Assembly: GCF_014252395.1 (NCBI RefSeq)
Contig: NZ_CP059219.1
Location: forward strand, 512,936 to 576,935
Length of the DNA stretch: 64,000 nucleotides
Source of the DNA: Blattabacterium cuenoti
GTDB lineage: Bacteria > Bacteroidota > Bacteroidia > Flavobacteriales > Blattabacteriaceae
Direction of reading: 5' to 3'
How positions within the stretch are numbered: the first letter of the stretch is position 1; every line of letters starts with the position of its first letter. The position numbers and the translations under genes are program-made. The notes under the pieces were generated by a model, which worked only from the letters and a program-made list of their open reading frames with translations, made no database searches and was not told where the DNA came from. Of the stretch, positions 1 through 9,616 are shown in pieces.

Positions 1-27
1 TACTAAAATAGTAAAAAAAAGGGTATA

Positions 28-1041
28 ATGTTTTTTTTAAATAAAAATATAAAAATAATTAAATTATTTGTAAAAAAAAATCAAAAAGAAACTCGTATTG
101 ATAAATATTTAAAAAAAAATATACATAATTTTAGTAGAAATAAAATTCAAAAATATATTAGATCAGGTAAAATACTTGTAAATAAACATATTATAAAAAA
201 AAATTATAAAATAAAACCTCTAGATTTAATAGAGTTAGAAATTTATATGTCTTCTATTTTAGATCCATTAGAATATAATAATGTTGTAGCAGAAAAAATG
301 GATATTAATATTATTTATGAAGATGAAGATATTATTGTAGTTAATAAACCTGCAGGTATGGTAGTACATCCTGGATTTGGTAATGAAAATGGAACGTTAA
401 TTAACGGAATTAAATATCATTTTTTAAATTCAAAATTTACTAAATTATATAGATTAGGATTAATACATAGATTGGATAAAGATACATCTGGTTTATTAGT
501 TTTAGCTAAAAATGAATATTCTCAAAAATATTTATTAAAACAATTTTATTCTAAAACTATTATAAGAAAATATATAGCTTTAGTATGGGGTAATTTACCT
601 AAAAAAAAAGGCATTATAACTGGTTTTATTGGAAGAGATCCTAATAATAGAAAAAGAATGACTATTTTTAATGAAGTAAAAAACAAAGCAAAATATTCAA
701 TTACTCATTATAAAGTATTAGAAAGATTTAAATATTTAACTTATGTGTCCTGTAATTTAAAAACAGGAAAAACACATCAAATAAGAGCTCATTTTAAATA
801 TTTAGGACATCCACTATTTTGTGATTTTACTTATGGAGGAGATAAAATTTTTTATAGAAAAAAATGTTCAAGAAAAAATATAGAATTCTTTAATATTTGT
901 TTTAAAATATTACAAAGACAAGCTTTACACGCTATTTCTCTTTCTTTTATTCATCCAAAAGAAAGAAAATGTAATTTTTTATCTCCAATTCCTGTAGATT
1001 TTGAAAAAGTACTTGAAAAATGTAGAACATTGCTACAATAA
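28..1041 (+). CDS. rluD: Ribosomal large subunit pseudouridine synthase, RluA/RluD family
   Basis: Isomerises uridine to pseudouridine in 23S rRNA. The 337-aa protein has an N-terminal S4-like RNA-binding domain (about residues 20-70), then the RluA catalytic core. The motif HRLDKDTSGLLVLAK near residues 147-161 contains the catalytic aspartate (about D150). The motif GKTHQIRAH near residue 250 is also typical of the family. The S4 domain plus length favour RluD over RluA or RluC, but substrate sites cannot be read from sequence. It converges with mgtE and their 3' ends overlap by 9 bases. A gene start upstream of the window cannot be excluded. Confidence 0.88.
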   Translation: MFFLNKNIKIIKLFVKKNQKETRIDKYLKKNIHNFSRNKIQKYIRSGKILVNKHIIKKNYKIKPLDLIELEIYMSSILDPLEYNNVVAEKMDINIIYEDEDIIVVNKPAGMVVHPGFGNENGTLINGIKYHFLNSKFTKLYRLGLIHRLDKDTSGLLVLAKNEYSQKYLLKQFYSKTIIRKYIALVWGNLPKKKGIITGFIGRDPNNRKRMTIFNEVKNKAKYSITHYKVLERFKYLTYVSCNLKTGKTHQIRAHFKYLGHPLFCDFTYGGDKIFYRKKCSRKNIEFFNICFKILQRQALHAISLSFIHPKERKCNFLSPIPVDFEKVLEKCRTLLQ

Positions 1042-2382
1042 AGTTCCATGTAAAAGGATATAAGACATAGAAAAATATATAACTAATCCAATAACATCTA
1101 CCATAGTAGCAACGAAAGGAGCAGAAGAACTAGCAGGATCACCTCTAAATTTTTTAATTATAAAAGGTAACATAGAACCACTAAATGTTCCCCATAAAAC
1201 TACTCCAATTAAAGATAAAAAAACAGTTAATCCTACTAATATCCAATGAGGTCCATAATTATATAAATTTATATTATGCCAAGCTATGACACGTATGAAT
1301 CCTGTTAAACCTAAAATACTTCCTAAAAAAAAACCACAAATAATTTCTCTACGCATTACTGTCCACCAATCTTTTATTTTAACTTCTCCTAAAGCCATAG
1401 CTTGAATAATTAAACTAGCAGCTTGTGATCCACTATTTCCACCACTTGAAACAACTAAAGGTATAAACAAGGCAAGAACTACTGCTTTTTCTATAACACT
1501 AGAAAATTGTTGCATAACAGTTGTTGTTAACATTTCTCCTATAAACAACAAAATTAACCATCCTGCTCTTTTTTTAATAAGTCTAAATAAAGGAATCTTA
1601 AGATAAGATTGATTTAATTCCTCTAATTCTCCTATTTTTTCTTCTTTACATTTATTTAAAATCCATAAAATATCGTCTACAGTTACTATTCCTAGTAATA
1701 AATTTTTATCATCTATTACTGGAAGTGAAATTCTATTTTTATTAGAAAATAATTTAGTAGCTTCTTTTTCTGTATCAGTAACATTTAAAGCTGCTGAATA
1801 TTTTTTATTCATGAGATCTGATACTTTCATATTAGGATCTACTAATAAAAATTCTATTATTTTTATATCAGATATTAATTTTCCTTTTTGATCTATTATA
1901 TAAACAATTTCTATAAAATCTCTATTTTTTTTTACTTCTTTTCTAATGTAATTTAAAACTTCTTGAACATTCCAAGTTTCTTGTACAGCTAAATAATATG
2001 GAATCATTAAACAACCTATACTATTTTTAGGATAACCCAAATAAACTAAAGCTTTACGTTTTTCTTCTGTATTTAAATATTTAATTAAATTTTTTAAAAA
2101 ATCTTTTGGAATATTCTTTAAAAAAGAAATACGATCATCTACAGATAAATTATTTATAAATTCCATTTTTTTTATTAATGGTAGTTCTTCTATAATTTTT
2201 TTTTTTATAGAAAATTTTAAAACTTTAAAAACAGAAATAGATTTACATAGTTTTAATAAACTAAATATTTTTATAACATCGTTTGGATAACGATGAATTA
2301 TTTTTTGTAAATTACTAATAGTTTGATCGTTAAAAAACTTATCATTAAAATTATTTAAATAATCTTGATGGTCTTTAAACAT
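1033..2382 (-). CDS. mgtE: Magnesium transporter MgtE
   Basis: Inner-membrane Mg2+ channel/transporter. The order of parts is canonical: a cytosolic helical N domain (about 1-125), a CBS-domain pair (about 130-255) that senses Mg2+, and a C-terminal membrane domain of about five helices from residue 275. The pore-region pattern SSGGNSGSQAASLIIQAMALGE lies near residues 315-335. The 449-aa length matches the family. The ATG is directly preceded on its own strand by a run of about 13 A, which gives no Shine-Dalgarno. It is divergent from leuS across 109 bases. Confidence 0.93.
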   Translation of the reverse strand: MFKDHQDYLNNFNDKFFNDQTISNLQKIIHRYPNDVIKIFSLLKLCKSISVFKVLKFSIKKKIIEELPLIKKMEFINNLSVDDRISFLKNIPKDFLKNLIKYLNTEEKRKALVYLGYPKNSIGCLMIPYYLAVQETWNVQEVLNYIRKEVKKNRDFIEIVYIIDQKGKLISDIKIIEFLLVDPNMKVSDLMNKKYSAALNVTDTEKEATKLFSNKNRISLPVIDDKNLLLGIVTVDDILWILNKCKEEKIGELEELNQSYLKIPLFRLIKKRAGWLILLFIGEMLTTTVMQQFSSVIEKAVVLALFIPLVVSSGGNSGSQAASLIIQAMALGEVKIKDWWTVMRREIICGFFLGSILGLTGFIRVIAWHNINLYNYGPHWILVGLTVFLSLIGVVLWGTFSGSMLPFIIKKFRGDPASSSAPFVATMVDVIGLVIYFSMSYILLHGTLL

Positions 2383-2491
2383 TTTTTTTTTTTTTGAAAA
2401 AACTTTATTATTTTCTTTACTAACTAACTAATACTAAAATTACGCATAAAATCATTTCATATAAAGTTCATTTAAAAGTTCAAAAATAAAC

Positions 2492-5269
2492 ATGGAATAT
2501 AATTTTAGAAAAATAGAAAAACGTTGGCAAATATATTGGAAAAAACATAATACTTTCCGTACTAAAGAAAATAAAAAAAGAAAATATTATATTTTAAATA
2601 TGTTTCCTTATCCTTCTGGAGCAGGACTTCATGTAGGTCATTGTTTAGGTTATGTTGCATCAGATATTTATGCAAGATACAAACGTTTAGAAGGATATAA
2701 TGTACTAAATCCTATAGGTTTTGATTCTTTTGGTCTTCCTGCAGAACAATATGCTATACAAACTGGAAAACATCCTTCTATAAGTACTAATGAAAATGCA
2801 AAAAAATATAGAAATCAAATAGATAAAATAGGAATTTCATTTGATTGGAGTAGAAAATTTTGTACCAGTAATCCTATTTATTATCGATGGACTCAATGGA
2901 TGTTTATACAAATTTTTAATTCTTGGTACGATAAAAATAGTGAACAAGCAAAACCTATAACTATTTTAGTTAATGAATTTAATAAAAATGGTAATTTATT
3001 AATAAATGCAAACACTTCATACAAATATAAATTTGATTCAAAAAAATGGAAAAAACTGAATTTTTATGAAAAAGAATCTATTCTTTTAGAATATAGATTA
3101 GCTTTTTTATGCAAAAATATGGTTAATTGGTGTCCAGATTTAGGAACAGTTTTATCTAATGATGAAATAAAAAATGGTAGAAGTATAAGAGGAGGATATT
3201 TTGTTTATAAAAAAAAAATGTTACAATGGCATATAAGAATTAGTGCTTATGCTGAAAGACTTATAAAAGGATTAAATTTGATTGATTGTTCTAAATCTTT
3301 AAAAAGATTACAATTAAATTGGATAGGTAAATCGACAATTATTTCTGTTTTATTTAAGATAATAAATACAACTTATGATGATATAAAAGAAATTGAATTA
3401 TTTATTTATCGTCCAGAAATGATATTCGGAATCACTTTCATTGTATTATCTACAGATCATCCATTTGCAGATAAAATAAGCATTGATTCTTATCAAGAAG
3501 ATGTTTTAAAATATATTAAAGAAAAATCATACATAAAAAATACTAATATTTCTGGTGTTTTTACAGGAAATTATATTTTGCATCCATTTTTTAATAAAAA
3601 AATACCTATTTATATTAGTAATTTTTTTACAGAAAATAAAGTCATAATAGGAATACCTGGACATGAAGAAAAAAGTAAAAAATTTGCTAAAAAGTTTAAA
3701 TTAGAAACTATTCAAGTTTTTATAGAAAAAAATGTTCAAGAAAAAATATGTATCAATTCTTATTTTCTAAATGGATTGAATAGTAAACAAGCAAGAAAAA
3801 AAGTAACAAATCTATTAATAGAAAAAAAAATAGGAAAGGAAAAAATAGTTTATAAAATACACGATGCTATTTTTTCTAGACAAAGATATTGGGGAGAACC
3901 AATACCTATTTATTTTAATAATAAAATACCAAAAACTATTCCTATAGAAAAACTTCCTATTCTACTTCCAAAAATAGATAAATTTCATCCAAAACAAGAA
4001 AAATATTCATTAATTAGAGAAAAAAATTGGGCTTGGGATGAAAAAAATATGAAAATAGTTTCAAATAAACTTATTAATCATAAATCTATTTTCCCAATAG
4101 AAACTAGTACAATGCCAAGTTGGGCTGGATCTAGTTGGTATTTTCTTCGTTATATGGATGTTAATAATCAACAATTCTTTTTGGATGAAAAAAAGGAAAA
4201 TTATTGGAAAAATGTTGATTTATATATTGGAGGGTCTGAACATAGTACAGGTCATTTAATTTATGCAAGATTTTGGAATAAATTTTTAAAAGATAGAAAA
4301 TGGATTAAAGCAGAAGAACCCTTTAAAAAAATACTAAATCAAGGAATGATATTAAGTTATTCTGCTATTATATTGAAAATTATAGGAAAAAATACTTTTG
4401 TTTCTTATGGATTAAAAAATAAAAAATACAAATATTTTTCATATCAGGAAATATACGTAGACATTTTTTTCATTAAAAAAAATAATGAATTGGATATAAA
4501 TCTATTTAAAAAATATAACCCAGAATTTTATAATGCTAATTTTTTTTTAGAAAATGGAATTTTTTTTTGTAAAAGAAAATTAGAAAAAATGTCTAAATCG
4601 AAGTTTAATGTAATAAATCCTGATGATATTTTAGAAAAATATGGATCAGATATCTTTCGTATGTACGAAATGTTTTTAGGACCTATTACTCAATCTAAGC
4701 CTTGGGATGACAAAAAAATAAATGGAATAAAAAATTTTATGAATAAATTTTGGAGATTATTTCATAATAACAAAATTTTTAAAGTAAGCGAAAATAGGCC
4801 AACATTTAAGGAATTAGAAATTTTACATTATACTATAAAAAAAATACGGGATAAAATACAATCTTTTTCTTTTAACACAGCTATTAGTTGTTTTATGATT
4901 TTTATAAATCAATTAACTATTTTAAAATGTAATAAAAGAAAAATTCTAGAACCTTTAGTTAAATTGATAGCCCCATTTTCTCCTCATATAGCTGAAGAAT
5001 TATGGAATAAATTAGGAAAAAAAAAATCTATTATATATTCTTCTATTCCTACTTTCAATCCTAAATATATTATAAAAAAAGAAATTATATATCCAATTAT
5101 GTTTAATGGAAAATTAAAATTTATAGAAAAAATGAATTCCAATCTTTCTATAGAAAAAATAAAAAATAAAATATTAAATCATCCTAAAACAAAATTTTTT
5201 TTAAAAGGTGTAAAAATAAAAAAATTAATAATAATACCAAAAAAAATAATAAATATTTTATTTCAATAA
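2492..5269 (+). CDS. leuS: Leucyl-tRNA synthetase with degenerate editing site
   Basis: Charges tRNA-Leu with leucine. The class I signature appears as HVGH (residues 47-50) and KMSKS (about residue 700), with the Bacteroidetes-style GGSEHSTGH segment between them. The 925-aa length is normal and the synthetic site looks intact. The CP1 editing domain does not. The conserved threonine-rich motif TTRPDT appears here as IYRPEM (residues 305-310). The conserved GHDxRD-type motif carrying the editing aspartate appears as GHEEKS (390-395), and the GTGAVM stretch before it is missing. I infer weak or absent post-transfer editing with retained aminoacylation. The gene stands alone between mgtE and gdhA. 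Confidence 0.95.
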   Translation: MEYNFRKIEKRWQIYWKKHNTFRTKENKKRKYYILNMFPYPSGAGLHVGHCLGYVASDIYARYKRLEGYNVLNPIGFDSFGLPAEQYAIQTGKHPSISTNENAKKYRNQIDKIGISFDWSRKFCTSNPIYYRWTQWMFIQIFNSWYDKNSEQAKPITILVNEFNKNGNLLINANTSYKYKFDSKKWKKLNFYEKESILLEYRLAFLCKNMVNWCPDLGTVLSNDEIKNGRSIRGGYFVYKKKMLQWHIRISAYAERLIKGLNLIDCSKSLKRLQLNWIGKSTIISVLFKIINTTYDDIKEIELFIYRPEMIFGITFIVLSTDHPFADKISIDSYQEDVLKYIKEKSYIKNTNISGVFTGNYILHPFFNKKIPIYISNFFTENKVIIGIPGHEEKSKKFAKKFKLETIQVFIEKNVQEKICINSYFLNGLNSKQARKKVTNLLIEKKIGKEKIVYKIHDAIFSRQRYWGEPIPIYFNNKIPKTIPIEKLPILLPKIDKFHPKQEKYSLIREKNWAWDEKNMKIVSNKLINHKSIFPIETSTMPSWAGSSWYFLRYMDVNNQQFFLDEKKENYWKNVDLYIGGSEHSTGHLIYARFWNKFLKDRKWIKAEEPFKKILNQGMILSYSAIILKIIGKNTFVSYGLKNKKYKYFSYQEIYVDIFFIKKNNELDINLFKKYNPEFYNANFFLENGIFFCKRKLEKMSKSKFNVINPDDILEKYGSDIFRMYEMFLGPITQSKPWDDKKINGIKNFMNKFWRLFHNNKIFKVSENRPTFKELEILHYTIKKIRDKIQSFSFNTAISCFMIFINQLTILKCNKRKILEPLVKLIAPFSPHIAEELWNKLGKKKSIIYSSIPTFNPKYIIKKEIIYPIMFNGKLKFIEKMNSNLSIEKIKNKILNHPKTKFFLKGVKIKKLIIIPKKIINILFQ

Positions 5270-5340
5270 AAATGTAATAATATTTTTTTATTAGAATAGA
5301 TCTTTTCATTAGTAATTAGTAACTTAAAATTAATAAAATG

Positions 5341-5348
5341 TAGATTTG
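5341..5348 (+). promoter_or_regulatory. Candidate Bacteroidetes -7 element upstream of gdhA
   Basis: The octamer TAGATTTG matches the Bacteroidetes primary-sigma -7 consensus TAnnTTTG. It lies 86 bases before the gdhA ATG, in the largest intergenic gap of the window. No clear TTG -33 element is visible at the expected spacing. If used, it would give a leader of about 80 bases that contains the hairpin at 5356-5375. Confidence 0.3.
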
Positions 5349-5355
5349 TATTCAA

Positions 5356-5375
5356 TATATAGCATTCGCTATATA
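5356..5375. other. Perfect hairpin between leuS and gdhA
   Basis: TATATAGC, a four-base loop ATTC, then GCTATATA form a perfect 8-bp inverted repeat. It is one of the best stems in the intergenic DNA. It has no run of T directly after it, so a classic terminator is doubtful. A transcription factor operator or a leader structure of gdhA is equally possible. Confidence 0.4.
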
Positions 5376-5434
5376 ATATTCGTTTTTGTATTTTTTTCAT
5401 TTTATGATTTGAAAATGTGTAAAAACTTTTTTTT

Positions 5435-6865
5435 ATGTCAAAAAAAAACCAAAGTATAACTGGTGCATATAGTTTTTTTAATTGTATAGAAAAAAATTTT
5501 GATAAAGCTGCACGATTTCTTTCTATTGAAAAAGGTCTATTAGAACAGATTAAAGCATGTAATGCTGTATATCGTATGCATTTTCCTGTAAAAATAGGAG
5601 GAAAAATAAAAGTTATTGAAGCTTATAGAGTACAACACTCTCATCATAAATTACCTTGTAAAGGAGGTATTAGATATAGTATCAAAGTAAATCAAGATGA
5701 AGTGATGACATTAGCTGCTTTAATGACCTATAAATGTGCTATAGTAGATGTTCCTTTTGGAGGAGCAAAAGGCGGAATTAAAATTGATCCGCAAACTATG
5801 TCAACAGAAAATATAGAAAAAATAACTCGTCGTTATACTTCTGAATTAATTAAAAAAAATTTTATTGGTCCAGGAATAGATGTTCCAGCACCTGATTATG
5901 GAACTGGAGAAAGAGAAATGAGTTGGATTTTTGATACATTTTTATCTATACGTCCTGGAGAGGTAGATGCTTTAGCTTGTGTTACAGGTAAACCTATTTC
6001 TCAAGGTGGAGTTAGAGGAAGAAAAGAAGCAACAGGATTAGGAGTTTTCTATGGAATTAGAGAATTATGTTATATGAAAGAAGAAATGTTATCTGTAGGT
6101 CTTGATGTAGGATTAGTTGGAAAAAAAATCATAATACAAGGATTAGGAAATGTTGGTTATCATGCTGCTAATTTTTTTCATGAATCTGGAGCAATTATTG
6201 TAGCTTTAGCAGAAAGAGAAGGAGCTATTTATAACAAAAAAGGCTTAGATGTATCTAAAGTTATTCTACATTTAAAAGATACTGGATCTATATTAAATTT
6301 TCCAGAAGCTAAAAATATAGAAAATACAGAAAATGCTTTAGAATTAGAATGTGATATTTTAATTCCAGCTGCTTTGGAAAATGTAATACATAAAAATAAT
6401 GCAAATCGTATCAAAGCTAAAATTATAGGAGAAGCAGCAAATGGACCAATAACTCCTGATGCTGATGATATATTAGAAAAAAAAGGAATAATTATAGTAC
6501 CAGATATTTATCTAAATGCTGGAGGTGTAACTGTTTCTTATTTTGAGTGGTTAAAAAATTTAAGTCATGTACGTTATGGACGTATGGAAAAAAGATTTAG
6601 TGAAAATATGAATGCAGAATTACTACAAGTCATTGAAAATGTTTGCAAAACAAAAATTTCAACAGAAGAAAAAAAAATTATTTTGAGAGGAGCAAGAGAA
6701 ATAGATTTAGTACGTAGCGGTTTAGAAGATACTATGATTAGTGGATTTCATAAAATTAGGGATTTAAAAAAATCGTATAGAATAGAAAATATACGTACAG
6801 CAGCATTCGTTCTTGCTATAAATAAAATAGTAGACTCTTATGAGAGATTAGGTATTTTTCCATAA
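5435..6865 (+). CDS. gdhA: Glutamate dehydrogenase
   Basis: Interconverts 2-oxoglutarate plus ammonium and glutamate. The substrate-side motif CKGGIRY (K76), K100 and PFGGAKGG (catalytic lysine K112) are intact. The Rossmann nucleotide-binding loop GLGNVG is at 235-240. At 476 aa it is longer than the 420-450 aa of many hexameric enzymes, but all landmarks align. In cockroach symbionts this enzyme, together with urease, is known to return waste ammonia to glutamate; urease is not in this window. It has its own upstream gap and is probably separately transcribed. A weak hairpin follows the stop. Confidence 0.95.
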   Translation: MSKKNQSITGAYSFFNCIEKNFDKAARFLSIEKGLLEQIKACNAVYRMHFPVKIGGKIKVIEAYRVQHSHHKLPCKGGIRYSIKVNQDEVMTLAALMTYKCAIVDVPFGGAKGGIKIDPQTMSTENIEKITRRYTSELIKKNFIGPGIDVPAPDYGTGEREMSWIFDTFLSIRPGEVDALACVTGKPISQGGVRGRKEATGLGVFYGIRELCYMKEEMLSVGLDVGLVGKKIIIQGLGNVGYHAANFFHESGAIIVALAEREGAIYNKKGLDVSKVILHLKDTGSILNFPEAKNIENTENALELECDILIPAALENVIHKNNANRIKAKIIGEAANGPITPDADDILEKKGIIIVPDIYLNAGGVTVSYFEWLKNLSHVRYGRMEKRFSENMNAELLQVIENVCKTKISTEEKKIILRGAREIDLVRSGLEDTMISGFHKIRDLKKSYRIENIRTAAFVLAINKIVDSYERLGIFP

Positions 6866-6870
6866 AAAGT

Positions 6871-6888
6871 ATTCTTTCACAAAAGAAT
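6871..6888 (+). terminator. Weak hairpin after gdhA
   Basis: ATTCTTT, loop CACA, AAAGAAT form a perfect 7-bp stem starting 5 bases after the gdhA stop. The downstream sequence is A-rich rather than T-rich, so as a plus-strand Rho-independent terminator it is weak. It is listed only because it is placed where a terminator would be expected. Confidence 0.22.
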
Positions 6889-6924
6889 GTTAAAAAAAAT
6901 ATATTTTGAACAAATATTTTTTTC

Positions 6925-7641
6925 ATGAAGTACAAAAGATCATTATTGAAATTAAGCGGAGAAGCTCTTATGGGAAACAACGAATTTGGACTTCATTCTA
7001 CTCGTCTTCAACAATATGCAGAAGAAGTTAAAAAAGTAGTAGATATGGGAGCTCAAGTAGCTATAGTTATTGGAGGAGGAAATATATTCAGAGGTTTTTC
7101 TAGTAGAATAAAAAAAAATACAATAGATCGTATAGAAGGAGATTATATGGGGATGTTAGCTACTGTTATTAATGGTATAGCTTTTCAATCTTATTTAGAA
7201 AATATAGGAATATGTACTTATATTCAAACAGCTATTAGAATGGATCAAATTGCAGAACCTTTTGTAAAAGATAGAGCGATTCATCATTTAGAAAAAGGAA
7301 GAGTAGTGATATTTGTAGCTGGACTAGGTAATCCCTATTTTACTACAGATACAGCAGCTGTTTTACGTGCTATAGAAATAAAAGCCGATGTTCTATTAAA
7401 AGGAACTAGAGTAGATGGTATTTATACAAAAGATCCAGAAAAAGATAAATATGCAAAAAAACTTAAAAATATATCTTTTGATATGGTGTATAAAATGGGA
7501 ATTAAAGTGATGGATCAAACAGCTTTTATTTTGGGAAATGAAAATGATTTACCCATTATTATTTTTGATATTAATAGAAAAGGAAATTTTAAAAAAGTGA
7601 TATCTGGAGAAGATATTGGAACTTTAGTCTCTAAAAATTAA
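6925..7641 (+). CDS. pyrH: UMP kinase
   Basis: Phosphorylates UMP to UDP with ATP in pyrimidine nucleotide synthesis. The 238-aa protein has the amino-acid-kinase fold landmarks: KLSGEALMG at the N terminus, the glycine-rich loop VIGGGNIFRG near residue 50, and GNPYFTTDTAAVLRA near residue 135. It starts a tight run pyrH-frr-asnS-rpoN with gaps of 0-7 bases, so these are probably one transcript. The pyrH-frr pair is a conserved bacterial arrangement. Confidence 0.96.
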   Translation: MKYKRSLLKLSGEALMGNNEFGLHSTRLQQYAEEVKKVVDMGAQVAIVIGGGNIFRGFSSRIKKNTIDRIEGDYMGMLATVINGIAFQSYLENIGICTYIQTAIRMDQIAEPFVKDRAIHHLEKGRVVIFVAGLGNPYFTTDTAAVLRAIEIKADVLLKGTRVDGIYTKDPEKDKYAKKLKNISFDMVYKMGIKVMDQTAFILGNENDLPIIIFDINRKGNFKKVISGEDIGTLVSKN

Positions 7642-7648
7642 TCAAATT

Positions 7649-8203
7649 ATGGATCAAATAAACGATATTTTTTCTTCTTGTAATAGAGATATGGAAAAAA
7701 TTTTTAGAAATTTAAAAGAAGAAATACATCGTGTTAGGTTAGGAAGTAAATCTATAGTTTCTTTTTTAGAAAAAATAAAAATAAAATGTTATGAAAGTTA
7801 TTTTCCATTAATAGAAATAGCAAATATTACAATTATAGATGATATGAATATTCTTATTCAACCTTGGGATAAATCTATTGTATCAAATATAGATAAGGCT
7901 ATAATAGATGCTAACTTAGGTTTTATGCCAACTAACAAAGGAGATCATATTAATATACGTATTCCTATTATTACAGAAGAAGGAAGAAAAAATTTAATGA
8001 AAAAGATTAAAATACAAACAGATAAAGCTAAAATACTTATTAGGAATGTACGAAAAAAAAATAATCAGAATATAAAAAAAATTAAAGTTTCTGAGGATGA
8101 TGCTAAGATAATAGAAACTCGTATACAAATAATAACTGAAAAATATATACAAAAAATAGAAGATTTTTTTCTTTATAAAGAAAGAGAAATATTGAAAATA
8201 TAA
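7649..8203 (+). CDS. frr: Ribosome recycling factor
   Basis: Together with EF-G it splits post-termination ribosomes. The 184-aa length and the all-helical, lysine-rich C-terminal half with KIQTDKAKILIRNVRKK are typical, as is the domain I/II pattern IQPWDKSIVSNIDKAI. It lies 7 bases after pyrH, and its stop codon overlaps the asnS start by one base, so translational coupling is likely. Confidence 0.96.
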   Translation: MDQINDIFSSCNRDMEKIFRNLKEEIHRVRLGSKSIVSFLEKIKIKCYESYFPLIEIANITIIDDMNILIQPWDKSIVSNIDKAIIDANLGFMPTNKGDHINIRIPIITEEGRKNLMKKIKIQTDKAKILIRNVRKKNNQNIKKIKVSEDDAKIIETRIQIITEKYIQKIEDFFLYKEREILKI

Positions 8204-9609
8204 TGATTAAAAAATATTCAATTAAGGAATTACTAGATCAAGGTTGTTCTTTTTTAAATAAAGAAGTATTAGTTGAAGGATGGATTCGTTCTTTTCGTTA
8301 TTCTATTTTTATTATTTTAAATGATGGTTCTACTATTAAAAATTTACAAATAGTATTATCCAAAAAATTGGAAAAAAAAATTATAAAAAAAATAACCATT
8401 GGAACTTCAATTAAAGTAATAGGAATTATAAAAAAAAGTATAGGAGTAAAACAATATATAGAATTAAAATCTTCAAATATAATTATATATGGATCAATAA
8501 ATTCAGATATTCTTCAAAAATCCATTTTACAACCTAAAAAACATAGTTTAGAAAAACTTCGTGAACAAGCTCATTTACGTTTTAAAACTAGTATTTTTAG
8601 TAGTATAATGCGAATTCGTCATTATATAGCTTTTTCTATACATAAATATTTTCATGAACATGGATTTTTTTATTTACATACTCCAATTATAACTACTTCA
8701 AATTGTGAAGGAACTGGAAAAATGTTTCAAATAACAACTATGGATTTGAAAAATGATTATCCAATAGATTATAAAAAAGATTTTTTTAAATGTAAAACAT
8801 ATTTAAGTGTTTCTGGACAATTAGAAGCAGAAACAGCTTCTATAGGATTAGGAAAAGTATATACTTTTGGTCCTGTATTTCGTGCAGAAAATTCAAATAC
8901 TTCTCGTCATTTATCAGAATTTTGGATGATAGAACCAGAAATCGCTTTTTATCATTTAGATGAAAATATGAATTTAGCTGAAAATTTTTTAAAATTTATT
9001 ATAAAATATATACTAGATAATTGCATGGAAGATTTATTATTTTTAAATGAAAACATAAAAAAATGCAAAAAAAATACTTTATTAGAAAAATTAGAACTTA
9101 TATTAAAATTTCCTTTTCAAAAAATAAGTTATACAAAAGCTGTAGAAATACTCAATAAAGAAGAAAAAAAAAATAAAATAAAATTTCATCATTCAGTTCT
9201 TTGGGGTGAAGATTTACAATCAGAACATGAACTATATTTAGTTAATAATTATTTTAATAGAGTTCCTGTAATTGTATTTGATTATCCTTCTTGTATTAAA
9301 GCTTTTTATATGCGTGTAAACAAAGATAAAAAAACTGTAAGAGCTATGGATATTTTATTTCCAGAAATAGGAGAAATAATTGGAGGATCTCAAAGAGAAG
9401 AACGTTATGATATGTTATTGAAACGTATCAAAGATAGTAATATAGATAAAAATAAATTATGGTGGTATTTAGATACACGTATTTTTGGATCTGTACCTCA
9501 TAGTGGATTTGGATTAGGTTTTGATCGTTTAGTTCAATTTATAACAGGTATGAATAACATTCGTGATGTCATTCCATTTCCTAGGACTCCTAGTAATGCA
9601 GAATTTTAA
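8203..9609 (+). CDS. asnS: Asparaginyl-tRNA synthetase
   Basis: Class IIb synthetase that charges tRNA-Asn. The order is an OB-fold anticodon-binding domain (about 1-110) and then the catalytic core. Motif 2 appears as FRAENSNTSRHLSEFWMIEPE (around 225-245) and motif 3 as GFGLGFDRLVQF near the C terminus (about 445-456). The length of 468 aa is normal. It overlaps frr by one base and precedes rpoN by 7 bases. Confidence 0.96.
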   Translation: MIKKYSIKELLDQGCSFLNKEVLVEGWIRSFRYSIFIILNDGSTIKNLQIVLSKKLEKKIIKKITIGTSIKVIGIIKKSIGVKQYIELKSSNIIIYGSINSDILQKSILQPKKHSLEKLREQAHLRFKTSIFSSIMRIRHYIAFSIHKYFHEHGFFYLHTPIITTSNCEGTGKMFQITTMDLKNDYPIDYKKDFFKCKTYLSVSGQLEAETASIGLGKVYTFGPVFRAENSNTSRHLSEFWMIEPEIAFYHLDENMNLAENFLKFIIKYILDNCMEDLLFLNENIKKCKKNTLLEKLELILKFPFQKISYTKAVEILNKEEKKNKIKFHHSVLWGEDLQSEHELYLVNNYFNRVPVIVFDYPSCIKAFYMRVNKDKKTVRAMDILFPEIGEIIGGSQREERYDMLLKRIKDSNIDKNKLWWYLDTRIFGSVPHSGFGLGFDRLVQFITGMNNIRDVIPFPRTPSNAEF

Positions 9610-9616
9610 AATTTTT

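Noticed and set aside
1-13. Inverted repeat TACTA-AAA-TAGTA at the left edge.
   Set aside because: A 5-bp A/T stem cut by the window edge is too weak to interpret.
6229-6414. Minus-strand ORF within gdhA.
   Set aside because: It is a shadow of the conserved glutamate dehydrogenase frame.
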